Of a DNA stretch of 11,772 nucleotides, positions 1 to 7,141 are shown piece by piece. Below the pieces are notes generated by a model. It did not search any database, was not told where the DNA came from, and saw only the letters and a program-made list of their open reading frames with translations. This stretch comes from Nitrospira sp. (GTDB taxonomy: Bacteria > Nitrospirota > Nitrospiria > Nitrospirales > Nitrospiraceae). Position 1 is the stretch's first letter; each line of letters starts with the position of its first letter. The stretch covers positions 1 through 11,772 of the forward strand of contig JAIWOH010000220.1 in NCBI GenBank assembly GCA_020216985.1, in the 5' to 3' direction. A program made the translations under genes and the position numbers.

Positions 1-148
1 GACCCCAAGGAGCATCGGCTCCCATTCGCCGCCGGCTTTTCGAATGCTCATGGACCAGGAGTATAACGAGACAATCGGCGGAAAAACAAGCGGATGACTC
101 TTCAACGGGAGGATCTTGGCCACGGCTCGCTTGAAGAATATTTGTCAT
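1..148 (-). CDS. Possible partial gene of unknown function, cut by window edge
   Basis: An ATG at 148 opens a minus-strand frame that stays open for 49 codons to the window edge. A second in-frame ATG lies at 157. AGGA (160-157) sits 8 bases before the 148 start. Farther upstream is a promoter-like pair, TTGACC (213-208) and TATCTG (191-186), separated by 16 bases. The terminator of the neighbouring lectin gene (287-326) lies before this promoter, so the layout is coherent for a new minus-strand gene. Against it, the codons are T-rich in third position compared with neighbours, the peptide (MTNILQASRG...) matches no family I recognise, and open frames of this length arise by chance in GC-rich DNA. 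No function is proposed. Confidence 0.25.
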   Translation of the reverse strand, partial: MTNILQASRGQDPPVEESSACFSADCLVILLVHEHSKSRRRMGADAPWG

Positions 149-185
149 AACCGACATCCTGCTCACCACATATAGCGACCATGAA

Positions 186-213
186 CAGATACAGGATCGG
201 AACACCTGGTCAA
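186..213 (-). promoter_or_regulatory. Candidate sigma-70-type promoter facing the left edge
   Basis: On the minus strand, TTGACC (213-208) and TATCTG (191-186) are separated by 16 bases. The -35 is close to consensus and the -10 is weak. It would drive the doubtful open frame that starts at 148 or 157. Confidence 0.25.
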
Positions 214-286
214 TGTTCCGGTTGGGGCAACTTTCCCTCTCTGTGGGGTATACCCTGCCCCTCTTCGGCTTCATTACGCGCTGGGC

Positions 287-326
287 AAAAACACACCGGG
301 CCGGGGGTGGTCACCCCCGGCCCGGT
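287..326 (-). terminator. Intrinsic terminator of the lectin gene
   Basis: A perfect 15-base inverted repeat, ACCGGGCCGGGGGTG (295-309) and its complement (312-326), is followed in minus-strand direction by GTG and five T (291-287). The stem is very GC-rich and the T run lies on the minus-strand side only, so it terminates transcription coming from the lectin gene, whose stop codon lies 142 bases before the stem. Confidence 0.75.
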
Positions 327-468
327 CATCAGATCCGCACCGCTGTTATTTTATTCGATCTCGCTGTGGTCGCCACCGTCCGCCGGTCGCAGACGCTACC
401 CGGCCCAGCGGTCTCCAGCTTTATTACCCCTCTCAACTCTCCAGAGACTGGCTTGTCACACCGGCTCA

Positions 469-1314
469 TTAGCTCCGCCGCCGGGCCAGCCCGGCAAGCC
501 CGACAAGACCTGCCCCGAACAAATACACCGCCGCCGGCACAGGGACGGGGTTAATGGGATGATAACTATTGTCCAGGACCCATGACAGGACATCGTGGTT
601 GGCAAAAGCTGCTCCCGTGCCGGAGGTAAACCCTACAAAGACGTTTGGAGAGCCCAGCGTACTTGCGAGATCGATCGTGTGAGACAACAACGGCGCGCTC
701 GGACGTATGTTGGAGAGACTCAACCGTGCCTCCAGCGCGTGGGTCGTGCCATCGTAATCGACCCAGGCATTCCAGATGTCACCGGCATTTAAGTCCGCCT
801 CGGTAATTTCAGCTAATACAACGGAATCTACGTCACCGCCGACATTAATACCGGCATGATTGCTGCTATTGCCATCAATTGAACCATTGTTCCAATTGTC
901 AAACTCGACCGCAATGCTTGGTGAGATGCCCGCATAGCCTATTCCGCCGCCACCGCCTCCAACGTTGTTGGCCACAGTTTGGACTGTAAAAGTTAGACCA
1001 TCGGCGCCACAACCTTGACCGTCACACAGCCCGCCCGGATTGGTGAACCGAAACTGAAAATAGGTACTGAACGACGCGTTCGAGGACAATGTCACCGGCG
1101 TCGTGGAAAACGCGCTGCCAGCTTGACCAAACTGGGCAGGAGCCACTCGCAGCACATTGCCGACTTGAGCGGCGTCGCCATTCAGTGTCAGGCCGGAGAC
1201 GCTGGAAAAATCCGGATAATTGATGACAATAACTGCTTGCGCCTCTCCTCTCCCCAACAATAGAGAAGCTGAGAGCAACAAGACACTCGTTCCCGCAAGA
1301 AGAGATACTCGCAT
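469..1314 (-). CDS. Secreted L-type lectin-domain protein with VPLPA/PEP-CTERM tail
   Basis: A 281-residue exported protein. Residues 1-27 are a Sec signal peptide (MRVSLLAG..., cleavage likely after AQA). Residues about 28-250 look like a legume-type (L-type) lectin domain: GADGLTFTVQ (103-112), VEFDNWNN (136-143), SSNHAGINV (150-158), WVDYDG (184-189) and VGFTSGTGAA (227-236) follow the family's conserved order. Residues 257-281 are a sorting tail: VPVPAA, a hydrophobic helix, then ARRRS. In the PEP-CTERM system an exosortase recognises such tails, cuts them and moves the protein to the surface; no exosortase gene is in this window. Binding of an exopolysaccharide or glycan is inferred from the fold; the ligand is unknown. 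The start at 1314 is preferred over an upstream in-frame start at 1398 because AGGAGGA (1325-1319) lies 4 bases before it and the signal peptide begins there. Confidence 0.85.
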   Translation of the reverse strand: MRVSLLAGTSVLLLSASLLLGRGEAQAVIVINYPDFSSVSGLTLNGDAAQVGNVLRVAPAQFGQAGSAFSTTPVTLSSNASFSTYFQFRFTNPGGLCDGQGCGADGLTFTVQTVANNVGGGGGGIGYAGISPSIAVEFDNWNNGSIDGNSSNHAGINVGGDVDSVVLAEITEADLNAGDIWNAWVDYDGTTHALEARLSLSNIRPSAPLLSHTIDLASTLGSPNVFVGFTSGTGAAFANHDVLSWVLDNSYHPINPVPVPAAVYLFGAGLVGLAGLARRRS

Positions 1315-1397
1315 GAGTTCCTCCTGTGTGTGATTGTTAGGTCTTGCCGACATCACATGCCTGACCACGAGTTCCTCTCCTCGCGATCGGTCCCTCA

Positions 1398-1425
1398 AGT
1401 ATCAGTTATTAAGGTTTCGTGTCTA
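1398..1425 (-). promoter_or_regulatory. Candidate promoter of the lectin gene
   Basis: On the minus strand, TAGACA (1425-1420) and GATACT (1403-1398) are separated by 16 bases, giving a predicted leader of about 75 bases before the 1314 start. The -35 differs from consensus at one base; the -10 matches four of six. The -35 directly touches a run of 12 G on this strand (1437-1426). Confidence 0.4.
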
Positions 1426-1437
1426 CCCCCCCCCCCC
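1426..1437. repeat. Homopolymer run of 12 C
   Basis: Twelve consecutive C on the plus strand (G on the minus strand). It is immediately followed by ACAAAAGA and five G, so part of it can pair with GGGGG at 1446-1450. It lies 112 bases before the lectin start and abuts the proposed -35. Runs of this length slip readily in replication; the exact count could also be a sequencing or assembly error. Confidence 0.9.
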
Positions 1438-1542
1438 ACAAAAGAGGGGGTTGACACACAGTGATGCGTTCTCCGTGCTCCAGTTCGGCACAATGGGAGC
1501 GCTCCACGGCTCGTCGTGCAAGAAAGTTGCAGGTGCTCTAGG

Positions 1543-1578
1543 AAAAAACGGCGCGCCAGCTTGTCTGGCGCGCCGTTT
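1543..1578 (-). terminator. Intrinsic terminator of the phoX-family gene
   Basis: A perfect 14-base inverted repeat, AAACGGCGCGCCAG (1546-1559) and its complement (1565-1578), has a 5-base loop and runs into six T on the minus strand (1548-1543, partly inside the stem). It begins 47 bases after the phoX-family stop codon. Confidence 0.85.
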
Positions 1579-1625
1579 CAGGACAGGATATCGAGGACGA
1601 GATTCGAGAGTTTAGAGGACCGGAC

Positions 1626-3629
1626 CTAACTTCCGATCCTCCCTCCATCCTCTTTCGTAATCACGATGCAGGCCGACCGAGGCCGCCCACCAGACGGACC
1701 ATCCGGCCAAGAGCTATATTGCTTGGGATTTGCCGGATCGCCGGGCAGATCGTCCGGCCGTTCGCCCGGATGCTGGATGCCGACGAACATGGTTCGCTCA
1801 TCCGGCGTCACCATCACGCCTGTGACTTCGCACTGGGGCGGCCCGACCAAGAAGCGGCGCGTTTCTCTCGTCTCCGGATCGATCGCCACCATCACGTTGT
1901 TGCCGAACCCGGCGTAGGCCCCGCTATTGATCGTGCTGGTCGAGACGTCGGTTTGCACCCACAAGAGCCCTTTCGGATCTACATAGAGGCCGTCCGGGGA
2001 GCCGTACTTGTCTCCGATGATCGTCGCCCCGTGGGCTGGATTGGCCGGATCGCCGCAAAGCTGGAAGATATCCCATCCGAACACCAGATCGGTCCAGTCG
2101 TGGCGGTAGTGCCATCGCAGCAAATGCCCGAACACATTGTTGGCCCGAGGATTGGCCGCATCCACCGGCGGGCGAGCCGAACCGGCAGCCGTGCTGCCGT
2201 CCGGATTGTTGATCGAGGGAGGATTAGTCCCCCGACGGCTGTTGTTGGTCAGCGCCACCATACCGGCCAAAGCCTTGGGGAACGTATCGATCCACTCCGG
2301 CCGATCCATCATCGTGGCCCCGGCGGCGTCGGCCGCGCTTCGGGTATTGATGAGAATGTCGTTTAACGACCAGCCGGCCAGCCGAGGATTATCCGGCGTG
2401 AGCGGCAACCACTCGCCCGTGCCGTCTGGATAAAATTTCGCGACGTAGAGAATGCCATCATCTAACGGGCTCACACCGCGCGCCCTCGCCACCCGCCATG
2501 GCAAATTGGAGACATACTTGTAGATGTATTCGTTGCGTTCATCATCCCCGGAATAGACGACGACTCGTCCGTTCTTGGCCACCTGCACCTTGGCACCCTC
2601 GTGTTTGAATCGGCCCAGAGCGGTCCGTTTGACCGGGGTCGAGTTGGGCTTGAACGGATCGATCTCCACCACCCAGCCGAAGCGATTGGGCTCATTGGGC
2701 TCCTCATCCACACGGAACCGCCGGTCGGTCGTATGCCAGAGGTATCCGAATCCCGCCGCCGTGATGCCATACCGCCGCTCAAGTTGAGTCTGCGGACCGT
2801 TCTTTCGGAAGTAGCCGTTGAAATTCTCTTCGCAGGTCAAGTAGGTCCCCCAGGGCGTGAACCCCATGGCACAGTTGTTCAACGTCCCCAGCACCCGGCG
2901 CCCGGTCGGATCTTCGCTCGTCACAAACCGCGGATCACCCGCGGCCGGACCGCCCATTTCGATCGGCGTGAGGCCGGTGATGCGCCGGGCAAACCGAGAG
3001 GGACGAACGACGGTCCATTCATGGCTTTTGTTCTTGCCGAGGAAGAAACCAGGTCGCCGCGCCACCTCGACGATCGAGACCCCATGAGCATTGAGTGACT
3101 TGCGCGTCTTCTCTGCATTCCAATTCGCCACGCCGTCGGAAAACAGCAGACCGTCGTCGGTGTACTCGTGATTTTGCACGAGCAGCCCACGTTGAGAACC
3201 AGCGATCGGGAAATAAACCAAGCCGTCATGGTGCATGCCGCTTTGCTGCGCCTGCTCGTCAGCCGTGTTGCTCGCATCTTGTCTGAATGCCGGGCCGTTC
3301 GAAACCGGATCGCCCCAGGCGATCAGCACCTCCGCCTTGTAGCCTTTGGGAACGATGACCTGGTCAGCAGTCGAGACAGGAACACTTTCGAACCCCAGCA
3401 AGGGTTTCCTCCCTCTCCCCTCCTGGTCGTCATCGTCGTCGCGATCGTCTCCGGCTATCGCGGGAACCGCCCGCAACAATGCCTCCACCCCGCCGAGCGA
3501 GAGGGCCGCAGCCGCCGCGAGTCCGCCGGTCAGCAGGCTGCGCCGAGACAAACGCTCCTCCACGACGTCGTGAAAACGTTCGTTGCCCGACTCGTTGCAC
3601 TCGTTCCTATCATCGTCGATTTGTGACAT
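1626..3629 (-). CDS. phoX: PhoX-family (DUF839) alkaline phosphatase, Tat-exported
   Basis: A 667-residue PhoX-family phosphatase. In characterised members this is a periplasmic or extracellular phosphomonoesterase with a calcium and iron centre that releases phosphate from organic phosphoesters. A Tat signal lies at residues 28-47 (SRRSLLTGG followed by an Ala/Leu-rich segment), fitting export of a folded, metal-loaded enzyme. After an acidic linker (D/R/G-rich, about 61-74) come family landmarks in order: NHEYTDDG (153-160), NNCAMGFTPWGTYLTCEEN (251-269, with the metal-site cysteine at 253 by family analogy), KHEGAK (342), SGDDERNEYIYK (360), RPEW (443), FGHLLRW (500), SPDGLYVDP (544) and IQHPGE (618-623). 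Length is usual for the family. The start at 3629 is chosen because GGGAGG (3641-3636) lies 6 bases before it; an open extension to 3803 has no conserved content. No Pho box was recognised upstream, so phosphate control is not shown. The gene symbol is by family. Confidence 0.88.
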   Translation of the reverse strand: MSQIDDDRNECNESGNERFHDVVEERLSRRSLLTGGLAAAAALSLGGVEALLRAVPAIAGDDRDDDDDQEGRGRKPLLGFESVPVSTADQVIVPKGYKAEVLIAWGDPVSNGPAFRQDASNTADEQAQQSGMHHDGLVYFPIAGSQRGLLVQNHEYTDDGLLFSDGVANWNAEKTRKSLNAHGVSIVEVARRPGFFLGKNKSHEWTVVRPSRFARRITGLTPIEMGGPAAGDPRFVTSEDPTGRRVLGTLNNCAMGFTPWGTYLTCEENFNGYFRKNGPQTQLERRYGITAAGFGYLWHTTDRRFRVDEEPNEPNRFGWVVEIDPFKPNSTPVKRTALGRFKHEGAKVQVAKNGRVVVYSGDDERNEYIYKYVSNLPWRVARARGVSPLDDGILYVAKFYPDGTGEWLPLTPDNPRLAGWSLNDILINTRSAADAAGATMMDRPEWIDTFPKALAGMVALTNNSRRGTNPPSINNPDGSTAAGSARPPVDAANPRANNVFGHLLRWHYRHDWTDLVFGWDIFQLCGDPANPAHGATIIGDKYGSPDGLYVDPKGLLWVQTDVSTSTINSGAYAGFGNNVMVAIDPETRETRRFLVGPPQCEVTGVMVTPDERTMFVGIQHPGERPDDLPGDPANPKQYSSWPDGPSGGRPRSACIVITKEDGGRIGS

Positions 3630-3991
3630 ATCATGCCTCCCTTGTGAATGAATGAAATGAATGTTTCGCGCTGGATTGCCGTTCACCGAGCCTTGGCGGC
3701 GAACAGGAAGTCCGATGAAATCCTTACTTTGTTTCCGAATCCCATCATCCGGCCTGGCGTACTTTTGCAAGGGCGGATCACGGAACAATCTGGGAATCAT
3801 CAATACTGTGTCACCGCTTTGTTAAGACGCGGTTAGGCGGGTCGGAGCGTGCCTCAACAGTTCCTGCAGGGGACCCGTCGGCACTCAGCCGCAATAAGAG
3901 TGGACGGCTCGCAGAAAGCAGCGGGGCGTGGGCGCCTGAATGACAGGCGCTCACGCCCCGCTAGACCACACGGGAGGGTAGGCGACAGGGA
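3630..3991. other. Intergenic stretch between the two phoX-family genes
   Basis: A 362-base gap. It holds the terminator of the right-hand gene (3920-3962) and, from about 3630 to 3900, the presumed promoter and leader of the Tat-exported phosphatase gene. I found no convincing -35/-10 pair; the best pieces on the minus strand around 3790-3825 are weak. A short TGAA-type repeat lies at 3645-3664, next to the ribosome binding site. No small gene is supported. Confidence 0.55.
3920..3962 (-). terminator. Terminator hairpin of the second PhoX-like gene
   Basis: An 18-base inverted repeat with one mismatch (3920-3937 with 3945-3962) and a 7-base loop, very GC-rich, starting 29 bases after the stop codon at 3992. 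The minus-strand exit reads TGCTTTCTGC, a poor T tract, so it may act as an imperfect terminator or 3'-end stabiliser. Confidence 0.65.
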
Positions 3992-5518
3992 TTACCGCTT
4001 GAGCCGAGGATGAATCTTGAACCCGGTGATCTTGATGATGTCGTCGGTCCGATAGTCATCGTAGAGCGGCATCAACCCGTCGTTGGTGTGCTGGATGGAC
4101 AGGTAGGCCGTCTTGCCGTCCGCGGTGAACTTGAAGCCGCTGGGCTCCGCGGAACTGTCCTTCACCGAGAGGATCTTAATGCAGCCATCCGTCTTGAGGT
4201 CACGATCGGCGCCGTCCGGCAGGCAGGCAAACACATCACCATTCGGGTTGTCCTCGATCACATAGTGAATACCGGTTTTCGGTTGAAACGCGAAATTGTC
4301 CGGCTGATTGAGATCCTCATCGCCTTCCACAAATCTGTTCACTGTCACGGTCTGCTGTGCCGGATCGGCAATCAGCGGTGCACGATCAATACCGCAGAGC
4401 ACCTCTCCATAGTTTGCGATGTCGCTCTCTCCGGTATTCGTCCAGCAGAAGCGAACTCCCTCGCCTGTGAATTCTTCGTCCCATTCGAGGTCCTCAGGCC
4501 GGTAGTAGCCGGTTGCTCCGAGTCTGTTCGCATCGGCCCGCGCAGTCGCGGCACCGACGGCAATCCATGCTCCACGACCAACTTCACACCCCTGTCCGAA
4601 TTGCACTCCCGTTGTGCAGCTGATGCGCAACGCATAGACGTTCCCGGAGGCCAGCGGCGACTCGGACAAACTGGAAATCGGTCCCTGGGCGGTGCGAGGG
4701 ACCGCTGGAACGAATTTAAAAATTGCTCCGCCATCGACATCCGGCGTCCCGGTTCCAGGCCGAAGCTCGTCGCCCGCGATCACGACGCCAGTCGGCAACA
4801 CCGCGATACCTTCCCAGGCCATCGTCGGCAACGCCGTGCGCTTGACGATCGCGAGAGAGGGAAGCCCGTTTTCATCGACAATGGATCCCAGCGCCCGGTC
4901 GGTAATCGTATGATTCCGTTGTTCCAGAGGGTTGATGATCTCATAGGCGCCGCCGGTGGACGTCTCCTCCGTCGCCAGAATCGTCTGCCATGGCGTCCGG
5001 CGAATGCCGTCGCAGGCCGTCATCCCGCGCAGGATTGTCTGGACGGAACCATCGGAAAGCTTGACGCTCTGCACGCTCGGATTGAACTTCCTGACCGACC
5101 CGCCCGGCAGAAACGTCCCCAGGTCTTGGCGCCCACCCTCAATACAGAAGATCAAATGTGTCGGCGCATCATCGTTAGGCCAGAAGGCGAACATGTCGGC
5201 CGCATTTGCGGCAATTCGTGTCACATACTCCGCCTTCAGGCTGTTCGCAAGCAGCACTTGATCGGCTGCCGACTGAGAGGGAGTACGGTAGTTTCCCGTC
5301 GTGGCTGGGGCCGAAGCGTCCAACGGCCCTTGAACCCCAAACCAATGCATCGAGCTGTTCCGAAGCACCTTCTCGACATGTGAGCCAAAATCTCGGCTGT
5401 CTTCCCCTTCGGCGTGAGCCGCCACAGCCGGCACCACGAGCATGGCCGCTGCCAACGATGCCTTAGCCACTGCCAGGCTCCATTTGTTGACGATCTGTTT
5501 TCTGATGCGAATCATCAT
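3992..5518 (-). CDS. Divergent PhoX-like (DUF839) secreted protein
   Basis: A 508-residue exported protein that I read as a distant relative of the neighbouring PhoX-family phosphatase. Residues 1-36 form a Sec-type signal peptide (basic start, hydrophobic Ala/Leu/Val stretch, AHA then EG) with no twin arginine. Shared landmarks occur in the same order: ACDGIRRTPWQTILATEET (168-186) against NNCAMGFTPWG...TCEEN in the neighbour, WEGIAVLPTGVVIAGDE (235-251) against HEGAKVQVAKNGRVVVYSGD, RPEDLEWD (340-347), QPDNFAFQPKTGIHYV (405-420) against SPDGLYVDPKGLLWV, and FKFTADGKTAYLSIQH (462-477). The first cysteine of the metal-site motif is kept (169), but the second is alanine. Phosphatase or another phosphoesterase activity is possible but not shown. 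GGGAGGAG (5529-5522) precedes the start; a second ATG at 5515 is equally usable. Its own terminator makes it a separate unit from the neighbour. Confidence 0.75.
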   Translation of the reverse strand: MMIRIRKQIVNKWSLAVAKASLAAAMLVVPAVAAHAEGEDSRDFGSHVEKVLRNSSMHWFGVQGPLDASAPATTGNYRTPSQSAADQVLLANSLKAEYVTRIAANAADMFAFWPNDDAPTHLIFCIEGGRQDLGTFLPGGSVRKFNPSVQSVKLSDGSVQTILRGMTACDGIRRTPWQTILATEETSTGGAYEIINPLEQRNHTITDRALGSIVDENGLPSLAIVKRTALPTMAWEGIAVLPTGVVIAGDELRPGTGTPDVDGGAIFKFVPAVPRTAQGPISSLSESPLASGNVYALRISCTTGVQFGQGCEVGRGAWIAVGAATARADANRLGATGYYRPEDLEWDEEFTGEGVRFCWTNTGESDIANYGEVLCGIDRAPLIADPAQQTVTVNRFVEGDEDLNQPDNFAFQPKTGIHYVIEDNPNGDVFACLPDGADRDLKTDGCIKILSVKDSSAEPSGFKFTADGKTAYLSIQHTNDGLMPLYDDYRTDDIIKITGFKIHPRLKR

Positions 5519-6004
5519 GGACTCCTCCCTTTTACTTGTTCACCGCGTCGGACCAAGCCGACAAGGGTGAATGGTTCCGTTCGAAGGCCGCTCTCTTGGG
5601 GCTACCGACATCCGCACGATGTCAAGAAGCTGCAGTCTTCTTGTTTCGCATTAGATCCGGCATGCCATCGCATGCTCACTCTCGCAGGCGTCCATTACAA
5701 ATCGATGTGGCCGTGCTCAAAAAGTCATCACGCTACGGTTAAGGACAAGATGGTGCGGCGACGAAAGCGAAGGATGTGATTGATATTGATGAGAAGAAGA
5801 GAACTTCGGACTTCGTGGAATCTTTCGGGCACTATTCATGATGGACTTAGCGTCCCCGTGCGGTATCGAGAAACCGGCACTATCCTTCGACCACTTTTCT
5901 CTCGTCGTCTGACCGACCGCGATCCACTTGTTCTGCCGAGGAACGACCGCCCCTCACGAAATGGTATGATATCGGTCGCCTATCCATTTGAGGAGATACG
6001 ATTC
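5519..6004. other. Divergent intergenic region
   Basis: A 486-base gap between two divergently transcribed genes, so it should hold promoters in both directions. The plus-strand side has an extended -10 at 5962-5970. I found no convincing promoter for the minus-strand gene. The frame of the plus-strand gene stays open leftwards to 5780, but the extra 75 residues are basic, low in hydrophobic pattern, and begin at TTG without a well-placed ribosome binding site, so I treat them as untranslated. Confidence 0.5.
5962..5970 (+). promoter_or_regulatory. Candidate extended -10 promoter of the DUF155 gene
   Basis: TGG followed by TATGAT (5965-5970) matches an extended -10 element (TGn plus five of six consensus bases). 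No good -35 lies at the usual distance. Transcription would start near 5977, about 28 bases before the chosen start codon. Confidence 0.4.
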
Positions 6005-7120
6005 ATGATCGCCGCCTCAGCACCTAGACTCACCATCCATGGCGGTACCTGCTACGCGCTGTTCGCCTACGACATCGGCCTCTCCATCAACATCGATGAA
6101 GCGGAGCGGCGCATTGCCGCAGGCACCGAGCGGGGTCGGATCCGGCATAAGGCCAGGGCACCCCAGTATTTCGAGTACCACCCGGCGCCCTTGCGGTTGA
6201 CGCAAGAGGGCGTGGCCCTGACCGTCGGCTCGCACCAATCAAGCCCCTCCGTCGAGCTCATGGTCTATGACTTCGGGGCCGTGACCATTACCTATCGGTT
6301 TGCACTCGACGGCCCCGTCGAACTGTTGTTGGATCTGAGTGAATCGCTTTACGAAAACGATCGGTTGCTGGTGGAATCCCGAGCGCGGGTCGAGCAACTG
6401 ATCCAGGCCATCAAACCGGCGATCGAGCGGCCCTCGCTCGCCCCGGAAGTCGAAGACTACATCGTCTTCTCAATCCAGTCCTACGCATGGACGGGAGACG
6501 ATCCTCCGTGGATAAGTCTTGAAACCGAATTGGCCCACGTGCTCCGCGGCGAACGGACCCCGCTCTCCCCGCAAGAAACGCAGGACGCCATGGCTTGCCA
6601 CATTTCTTTCGGTCGGGAAGACTCCGCGCTCATCGACTGGCATGCCGCCGTCCTTTTCGGCAAAGACATGGACGACGTGCGGGCGGTGTTGGAATTCGCC
6701 AATGTCGAATTGTTGGAGATGCGTATCCTCGACAATCAGCTCGACCAGGCGTTGGATCAAGCCTATGAAACACTGTCCCGCAAGCCGTCCTTCCTCCCGT
6801 TCCCCGGCTCATCGGAAAAAGACACAACCTACGTCGCTCAGTTGCAGGTGGACAGTGCGCTCTTGTTCGAGCGGGTCACCAATACATTGAAGCTGTTCGG
6901 CGACCAATATTTAGCCCGTGTCTATCGTCTGGCTTCGCAACGGTTCCACCTGGAAGAGTGGGACGCCAGCATCTTGCGGAAACTCGAGACGCTGAACAGC
7001 ATTTACGGGAAAATGTCCGACCGCGCCGCCGTGAGGAGAATGGAACTGCTGGAGTGGATCATCATCGTGCTGATCGCCCTGTCGATTGTGGTCTCGGTGC
7101 TGCCCATGGCGGGGCGGTGA
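6005..7120 (+). CDS. DUF155 / RMD1 (YagE) family membrane-anchored protein
   Basis: A 371-residue protein of the DUF155 family, which includes yeast Rmd1; its biochemical role in bacteria is not established. Landmarks: CYALFAYDIG (16-25) and MVYDFGAVTI (86-95), the paired short strands typical of the family; DWHAAVLFGKD (211-221); LEFANVELLEMR (229-240); a helical, probably coiled region to about 345; and one C-terminal membrane segment (about 348-368, LLEWIIIVLIALSIVVSVL). The layout suggests a large cytoplasmic domain anchored at its C-terminus. The start at 6005 is supported by GAGGAG (5990-5995) nine bases upstream; an open in-frame extension to 5780 is unlikely to be translated. It is the only clear plus-strand gene in the window, and it ends 21 bases from the convergent response regulator gene. 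Confidence 0.8.
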   Translation: MIAASAPRLTIHGGTCYALFAYDIGLSINIDEAERRIAAGTERGRIRHKARAPQYFEYHPAPLRLTQEGVALTVGSHQSSPSVELMVYDFGAVTITYRFALDGPVELLLDLSESLYENDRLLVESRARVEQLIQAIKPAIERPSLAPEVEDYIVFSIQSYAWTGDDPPWISLETELAHVLRGERTPLSPQETQDAMACHISFGREDSALIDWHAAVLFGKDMDDVRAVLEFANVELLEMRILDNQLDQALDQAYETLSRKPSFLPFPGSSEKDTTYVAQLQVDSALLFERVTNTLKLFGDQYLARVYRLASQRFHLEEWDASILRKLETLNSIYGKMSDRAAVRRMELLEWIIIVLIALSIVVSVLPMAGR

Positions 7121-7141
7121 TTCTTTGGAGAGTGCGGCCCC

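Larger units (their letters stand above)
158..468. other. Intergenic stretch left of the lectin gene
   Basis: About 310 bases without a convincing gene. It contains the candidate promoter at 186-213, a small hairpin GGAACA/TGTTCC (199-204 with 214-219), the strong terminator hairpin at 295-326, and a 142-base stretch between that hairpin and the lectin stop codon that would be the lectin mRNA's 3' untranslated region. Plus-strand open frames across this stretch have no plausible ribosome binding site and no recognisable protein. Confidence 0.6.
1315..1625. other. Intergenic stretch between lectin and phoX-family genes
   Basis: A 311-base gap holding, from right to left, the terminator of the phoX-family gene (1543-1578), the C12 run, and the lectin promoter and leader. 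A TTGACA occurs on the plus strand at 1451-1456, but there is no matching -10 and no plus-strand gene after it. No small gene is supported. Confidence 0.6.

Noticed and set aside
1439..1480. TTGACA on the plus strand at 1451-1456 as a plus-strand promoter
   Set aside because: No acceptable -10 at 16-18 bases and no plus-strand gene downstream before the convergent phoX-family gene.
3795..3825. Pho-box-like CTGTG/TTTGTT pattern upstream of the Tat-exported phosphatase gene
   Set aside because: Only one half resembles the 7-base Pho repeat; spacing and the second half do not fit, so phosphate control is not supported.
4010..5383. Long plus-strand open frame of 457 codons opposite the second PhoX-like gene
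   Set aside because: The minus-strand protein has a signal peptide, family motifs, a ribosome binding site and a terminator. The opposite frame has none, is Arg/His-rich, and arises from codon bias in GC-rich DNA.
5780..6004. 75-residue N-terminal extension of the DUF155 protein
   Set aside because: It would start at TTG without a well-placed ribosome binding site and carries a basic, unstructured sequence not like the family start. An extended -10 promoter lies inside it, and GAGGAG sits correctly before the ATG at 6005.
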